Part shown: one piece after another, positions 59,517-64,000 of the stretch | Numbering within the stretch: the first letter of the stretch is position 1 | Layout: the number at the start of each line of letters is the position of its first letter | NCBI GenBank assembly: GCA_025331565.1 | Contig: JAFREQ010000035.1 | Span: 744,001-808,000 of the forward strand | Length of the DNA: 64,000 nucleotides | Direction: 5' to 3' | DNA from: Holacanthus passer | Lineage: Eukaryota; Chordata; Actinopteri; Pomacanthidae | Made by a program: the position numbers and the translations under genes | Notes under the pieces: generated by a model | Database searches by the model: none | The model's input: only the letters and a program-made list of their open reading frames with translations | Told to the model about the DNA's origin: nothing

Positions 59517-61560
59517 AGACAATCCCATCGTGCATTTCTCTGCCCACCCACTCCTGTACTGTCACGATTATTTTATTGTTTTGGCTGGTTTGCTTTTAAT
59601 TTGTTGAATTCTTTTTTCTCGTCTATTATTTTTCTTGGTTTATATCCCTGTATCTTGGGCCTCCCCATTCATCGGACTAGATGGGTGCAGCGGGAGTTAG
59701 AAGATGTGTCTGTGTGCGTGTTTGTTTTCACGAGCCGTCCCTCAGCCGGTGCGCGTTGGGTGTTTGTGTCGCCCCGCAGCAAAAAAAAAAAAAAACCCCA
59801 AAGAGGCGATGAGGTTGTGTAAGATGTCGTGGTTTATTTCGAGTTTGGCAACAGCCTTGAGATACTGGTTTGATCCCAAACCACAAAGTGAATGTAAATC
59901 TGCGCACCGAGGCACGACAAAAATCTCGTTCACAAAAGCCCTCTGAAGTTGCTAGAGCTTAATATGTGTTGTATATTATGTGATTATTTCCAATCCACTT
60001 TCAAATGTTGTATGATATGCATATGTATGTGTACATCTGTTTATACATGGAAATGCATCCACAGTGACAGGCGTGTATGTCTGTCATGTCTGTGATGCAT
60101 ATTTATAGATATATTATAAAAATCCATTTTATTCCCATATTTAGTGAAAGTATGATGTTTTATGCTCTCTGCACATATTAGTCCTTATTCCTCTCCTTAT
60201 TCACAGTACACAGGTAGACAGGGCTGGAGGCAAAGTCTCCCACAAGTGCCATTTCCCAGCATCCTCCACTGAACTACACCTCTAACAGCCACCGTATTCC
60301 GGTGTCTGACAGTAGCAGCCATGATTGTAGTCCACATTAGACGACGATGGTGGCCCACAACTCCATTCAGTTTGGATAAATTTACTCACCGGAGGCTCTC
60401 AAAGCCACACGACATTTCACCCCGTAAGAATGAGCCGACCTTTAATCTGCATGACCTGCCTTTTGCTACAAGTATCGTGTCTCCTGCGCCAAAAAATAGC
60501 TTCTTTGGAAACCATGAGGTCTGCGACATCATACCAAACACAGAGGCATAAAGCAAACCGCAACCTGAGATGATAAAAAAAAGAGTGGATGTTAAAAGCT
60601 TTTTGTCATCACGTGGGAGGATGGTACAGGAAGGGAATTCTAGACAAAATTTTTGGTCAAAACTAAAGTTAAAATACAGCAAATAATCATAAACTGAAAT
60701 CATAAAAGTAGAATTCTGTGTAAAAATAAAACGGAGCTAAAACTATCTTGACTGCTAACGACACTAACATAAAATTAAGTGTGAAATCTTTTTTAATTTT
60801 TTGTCATTTTCTCTGTGTGGATGGAGCAGAGAAGCTAATTTAAAACCTCATTCAAAATCTTCAGGACGGATGGACAACTTTTAGTCTGAGCAAGAAATTC
60901 CTGCTTATTCCAGTTTGTTCCTGACATCCTGACTTTAATCATTTATTTAGTAAATTTAAACCCAATCCTGTTTCAAACTTCAGACTCTAACAACATAGTA
61001 CTGCACTTCCATAAAGTTTGAAGATTCAGAAGAGACAGACATTCAGATTTTTAGGAGGTTTCATGCAGCTTGATAGCGTCTTTCATTCAACCCCCTCTGC
61101 CTTTTAAATGTCCACCTCTTTCAGGTGTTTTATGCTTCATAAAGCGGCCACATTGACTCCAGTGTTACGTGAGACCAGAAAGTCTTGGAACAAAACTGAA
61201 AACGCTCGCTCCATTTCCCACATTTTTAGCACCACAAACACGTATTTTACAGCAAAGTCCAATCTCTCTGACAAAATAAAATCTAAGTGATAGGAATCAC
61301 CTTTTGAGTAATTAACTATAATTTGAGGTGTCTTTCAGCTTAATCTCTATTAAAATGGATTGTCTGACCCAGGAGTCACTCACTGGCAGTTAGAGAACCA
61401 TTATTTCAAGGTGTGGACGCACAGCTGAATGATATCGGCTGATTAGACAGGTCAAAGTTGTTTTCTTACAAACGAGCACAGCTTTCACTTACAAACATTT
61501 TACCTGTTTTAAATGCCATTTCCACTCCTGTCATTGCTTCCTCTCTAGTAAGTGGCCACG

Positions 61561-61586
61561 CACACACACACACACACACACACACA
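61561..61586. repeat. (CA)n microsatellite in the 3' UTR
   Basis: Thirteen CA units in the 3' UTR; CA repeats can bind hnRNP L. Confidence 0.9.
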
Positions 61587-62702
61587 GTATGTCCATATAC
61601 ACTATTGGAGAAACACATAGAGTCAATTGACTGACATTCCTGTGCTACCACATGCTGTATCTCACAGAACGACACACACACTCACAATCAACAATCCACA
61701 TGGCACCAGTTCATGTCGGGCTTAGTGACACCGTTATTCAAACTTGAATTCTCTGCACACTTAAGCTTATTTAAGTCCTTACACTAAAATTCTCATGTCA
61801 GCACTGTTCATTGCTTAGTTACACCATTTATCCTTTTTCCTACTGATCCAACCCTCCATACTCCTTCATATGAAGTTAAGCCACCGATGCATTTTAGCTC
61901 CCAGCCATCCATCAAACAATGCAGCTTAGTTTCCATCTATACATGAAGCAAGAGTTCAGCTTTTCAGCAGCCAGCAAGTAGAAATATAACAGTATTAATA
62001 TACTTATTGTATTAAGGACTAAGGTTGAGTCAGTCTAAACTGAATCTAAAATGAAGCAGGGAAAATGCTTAAAAAGCTTTAAAGATCCACTCATAGACAG
62101 GGCAACAAACTGGGAGCTGTGGTTCTGACTATGCTGTTGTAAGGATGATAGCGCCTCTCTGTGGTGGTTTCACAACACAGCAGCCTTCAGATCTTGCATG
62201 AGCCTCCTCCTCCTCACACCTTCTCCTCTGTTCTCCTCCTGCCTGTTGCAGTGTGAACCCCTCCGACACTATAACACGACTCAGAAAAACTAAAAGGGAA
62301 GAAGAAGAATGGGATGGGGGGGATTTTTACAAAGGTACTTTAGTGTTTATTACTCTGAATGGGTGACTGGGGGAAGCCTGGCTGTTACAGTTTGTAACAC
62401 TGCTTCTCCCACTGAAGATGTTCCTATTTCTCCTGTATTTCTGTCAAGTACTCTTTGTTCCTACCTCCCCTTGGCATTTTCACTGTTTTTTTTTGTTTCT
62501 TTTTTTTTTTTTGTTGTTTTTTTGTATTTGAATCTATATTTACTGTTTAGACTGTTGCTGAACCTCTGTGATATCAAAACGAAAGAAAATGAACAAAAAA
62601 AACACCAAGTGTCTTAAAATATTGTATCGCCATCGTTTTTAATGCCAAGTACTACTTGTAAATGTTTGTGTATCAAATGTGGCCTCAAATGAAACTGAAC
62701 TA

Positions 62703-62703
<1 letters not shown>

Positions 62704-62742
<39 letters not shown>
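62704..62742 (+). repeat. (ATT)13 microsatellite in the distal 3' UTR
   Basis: Thirteen uninterrupted ATT units directly upstream of the poly(A) signal. The RNA would be a U-rich (AUU)n run, a possible binding platform for U/AU-binding proteins, and is likely length-polymorphic. Confidence 0.95.
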
Positions 62743-62812
62743 TGAGCAATTATTTTAAACAAGTGCTGTAGACCACTGCTGTGAGAGTAGTCGATTCTGT
62801 TCATTGATATGT

Positions 62813-62818
62813 AATAAA
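62813..62818 (+). terminator. garnl3: poly(A) signal AATAAA
   Basis: Canonical hexamer followed about 20-45 bases later by a GT/T-rich stretch (62838-62862), the expected downstream element, so cleavage near 62830-62840 is likely. A second AATAAA at 62884-62889 is a possible backup signal. Confidence 0.75.
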
Positions 62819-62964
62819 TATTTATGAAATTTGAACTGTTTGGCTTTTTTGTTGTTGTTGTTAGTATATTGTTTTCCATTTTTAATAAATGTATGTCTTA
62901 CACAGGAAATATTCATCTGTAGGACCAAGAGTCATTAATTAATTTTGAAATAATCAAGTTCCTA

Positions 62965-63400
62965 TTGATGATGGTGCCAGATGAAAAGTCATGAAAACAT
63001 TGAACAGCAGGTGGCAGTAGAGAAATAGTCAGAGGGTCACTAAAGCAATTGAGATTCATCCTCTGGGGTCCATGAATATCTGAATCAAGTTTTGTCCCAA
63101 TCATACAGTAGATGTTAAGATATTTCAATGGGTAAGCAAAAGCTTTGACCTGCTGGTTGTGGTAGAGGAAAAGTCAGGGCATCAACAAAGACACTAAAAT
63201 GTGTCCTCTGAGGACCATGAATATCTGCGAAATTTCAGAGCCAGCTATCCTAAAAATTCTACTCAAAAAAACAAAAACAGAAAACAAAAGCCAGATGATC
63301 ACCAATGTCGTTCAAAGACATCATCTTGGGAGCATGAATGTCTGTAAAATTTCATGCAACTCCAATAGTTGATGAGATATTTCAGTCTGGATCAAAGCTG
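62965..63400. repeat. family R2, three tandem core units downstream of garnl3
   Basis: Begins with GATGATGGTGCCAGATGAAAAG; then three units carry the CATGAATATCTG or CATGAATGTCTG core at about 63072, 63219 and 63333, the first and last followed by GATATTTCA. The repeated cores resemble a short tandem array grown from the R2 element. Confidence 0.7.
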
Positions 63401-63731
63401 CTGATTGTAGGTTGATCCACAGTTCCAGTAGTGAGTTTGCATGGTGGTTCAATAGTTAGTGCACACATTGAAAAACAAGAATGAATCGCATTTTAAGCAT
63501 CGTGTTTTAAAACTTCTGGTATCTGGACATCTTTACTTATTTTAAAAAAGCTTTTCAAGTGAAAATCATTTCCTGCACTGGCAGCAAAATTTGCTAATCA
63601 CACTACACTACACTTAAATTTGACGGGGCATTTTTACAGCGTCAGTTTTAACAGATCTTTAAAATTTCTCAAACCTTTCATCACTTTGAGCCGTTAATGA
63701 CACGGTGGCATGAGTCCTGAGAGCTACAGGA

Positions 63732-63752
63732 ACACACACACACACACACACA
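63732..63752. repeat. (AC)n microsatellite, downstream flank
   Basis: About ten AC units. Confidence 0.85.
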
Positions 63753-63957
63753 CCACTTAAAGTTTAATTTCTACTACACCAAAGTGTTTCTGCCTCTGTG
63801 GTATTTACTGTAATTATACTAAAGCAAAAGTGGGAAGTCAAACGTCTTACTCAGGACCACCTGTGCTGCCGTGTGGACTGATGAGGAGCTGAGGTGTGAA
63901 TTTGCACAGTTTAACAGGGTGAAAATTGGAACCATGTGATTGTTAATTAGCATTGGT

Positions 63958-64000
63958 TTAAAGTAGCTAAATGCATTTACCGAAGTACTGCACTTAAATA
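63958..64000. repeat. family R3 start, cut by the window edge
   Basis: TTAAAGTAGCTAAATGCATT followed by ACCGAAGTACTGCACTTAAATA is the typical beginning of R3; the rest lies outside the window. Confidence 0.6.

Larger units (their letters stand above)
59517..62840 (+). other. garnl3: garnl3 3' UTR (about 3.3 kb)
   Basis: AT-rich sequence from the stop codon to the first strong poly(A) signal. It holds an A-run at 59781-59795, a (CA)n microsatellite, U-rich stretches at about 62487-62525 and a (TTA)n run. Earlier AATAAA hexamers at 60725-60730 and 61275-61280 lack an obvious GU-rich element, so shorter transcripts are possible but less supported. ORFs within it look like chance. Confidence 0.7.
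62841..64000. other. downstream flank
   Basis: After the poly(A) signal the sequence is AT-rich and dominated by an R2 tandem array, a microsatellite and the start of an R3 copy. No coding exon was recognised. Confidence 0.7.

Noticed and set aside
60321..60551. ORF of 76 codons in the 3' UTR
   Set aside because: It lies after the confirmed GARNL3 stop and before the poly(A) signal, with no similarity or splice sites.

Overview
The window looks like vertebrate nuclear DNA, most likely from a teleost fish. It has one large split gene with GT-AG introns, many (CA/TG)n microsatellites, and several dispersed repeat families that I recognise from spiny-rayed fish genomes. There is no operon structure, phage or CRISPR array, and I see no second protein-coding gene.

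The whole window is organised around one plus-strand gene. I identify it as the fish orthologue of GARNL3 (GTPase-activating Rap/RanGAP domain-like 3). I could trace 31 coding exons from an ATG at 1879 to a TGA at 59514-59516. The exons join in frame into 3141 coding bases (1046 residues) across 30 introns, all GT-AG. The protein has a conserved N-terminal region, a RapGAP domain at about residues 198-415 with the catalytic 'asparagine thumb' in an HIGNDIV motif, a citron-homology (CNH) domain at about residues 488-812, and a Ser/Pro-rich tail ending in an acidic EEDVLDLK motif.

Layout: 1-1440 is upstream DNA with no gene. About 1440-1976 is the first promoter, 5' leader and exon 1. Intron 1 (1977-20627) is repeat-rich and contains a probable second promoter and alternative first exon (about 15240-15561). 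Exon 2 is at 20628-20697, followed by the repeat-rich intron 2. Exons 3-31 lie between 34080 and 59516. The 3' UTR runs to about 62840, and the rest is repeat-rich flank.

The points most worth checking are: (1) the alternative first exon, MNSVDPASNK..., whose splice phase matches exon 2; (2) a 27-nt exon 19 with a UGC motif just upstream and a weak pyrimidine tract, as in neural (SRRM4-type) microexons; (3) a 60-nt in-frame cassette, exon 28, whose removal restores collinearity with the mammalian protein as I remember it; and (4) G-quadruplex-prone tracts near exons 12 and 28. Comparisons with human GARNL3 are from memory and were not computed. I see no sign of a wholly new biological system.
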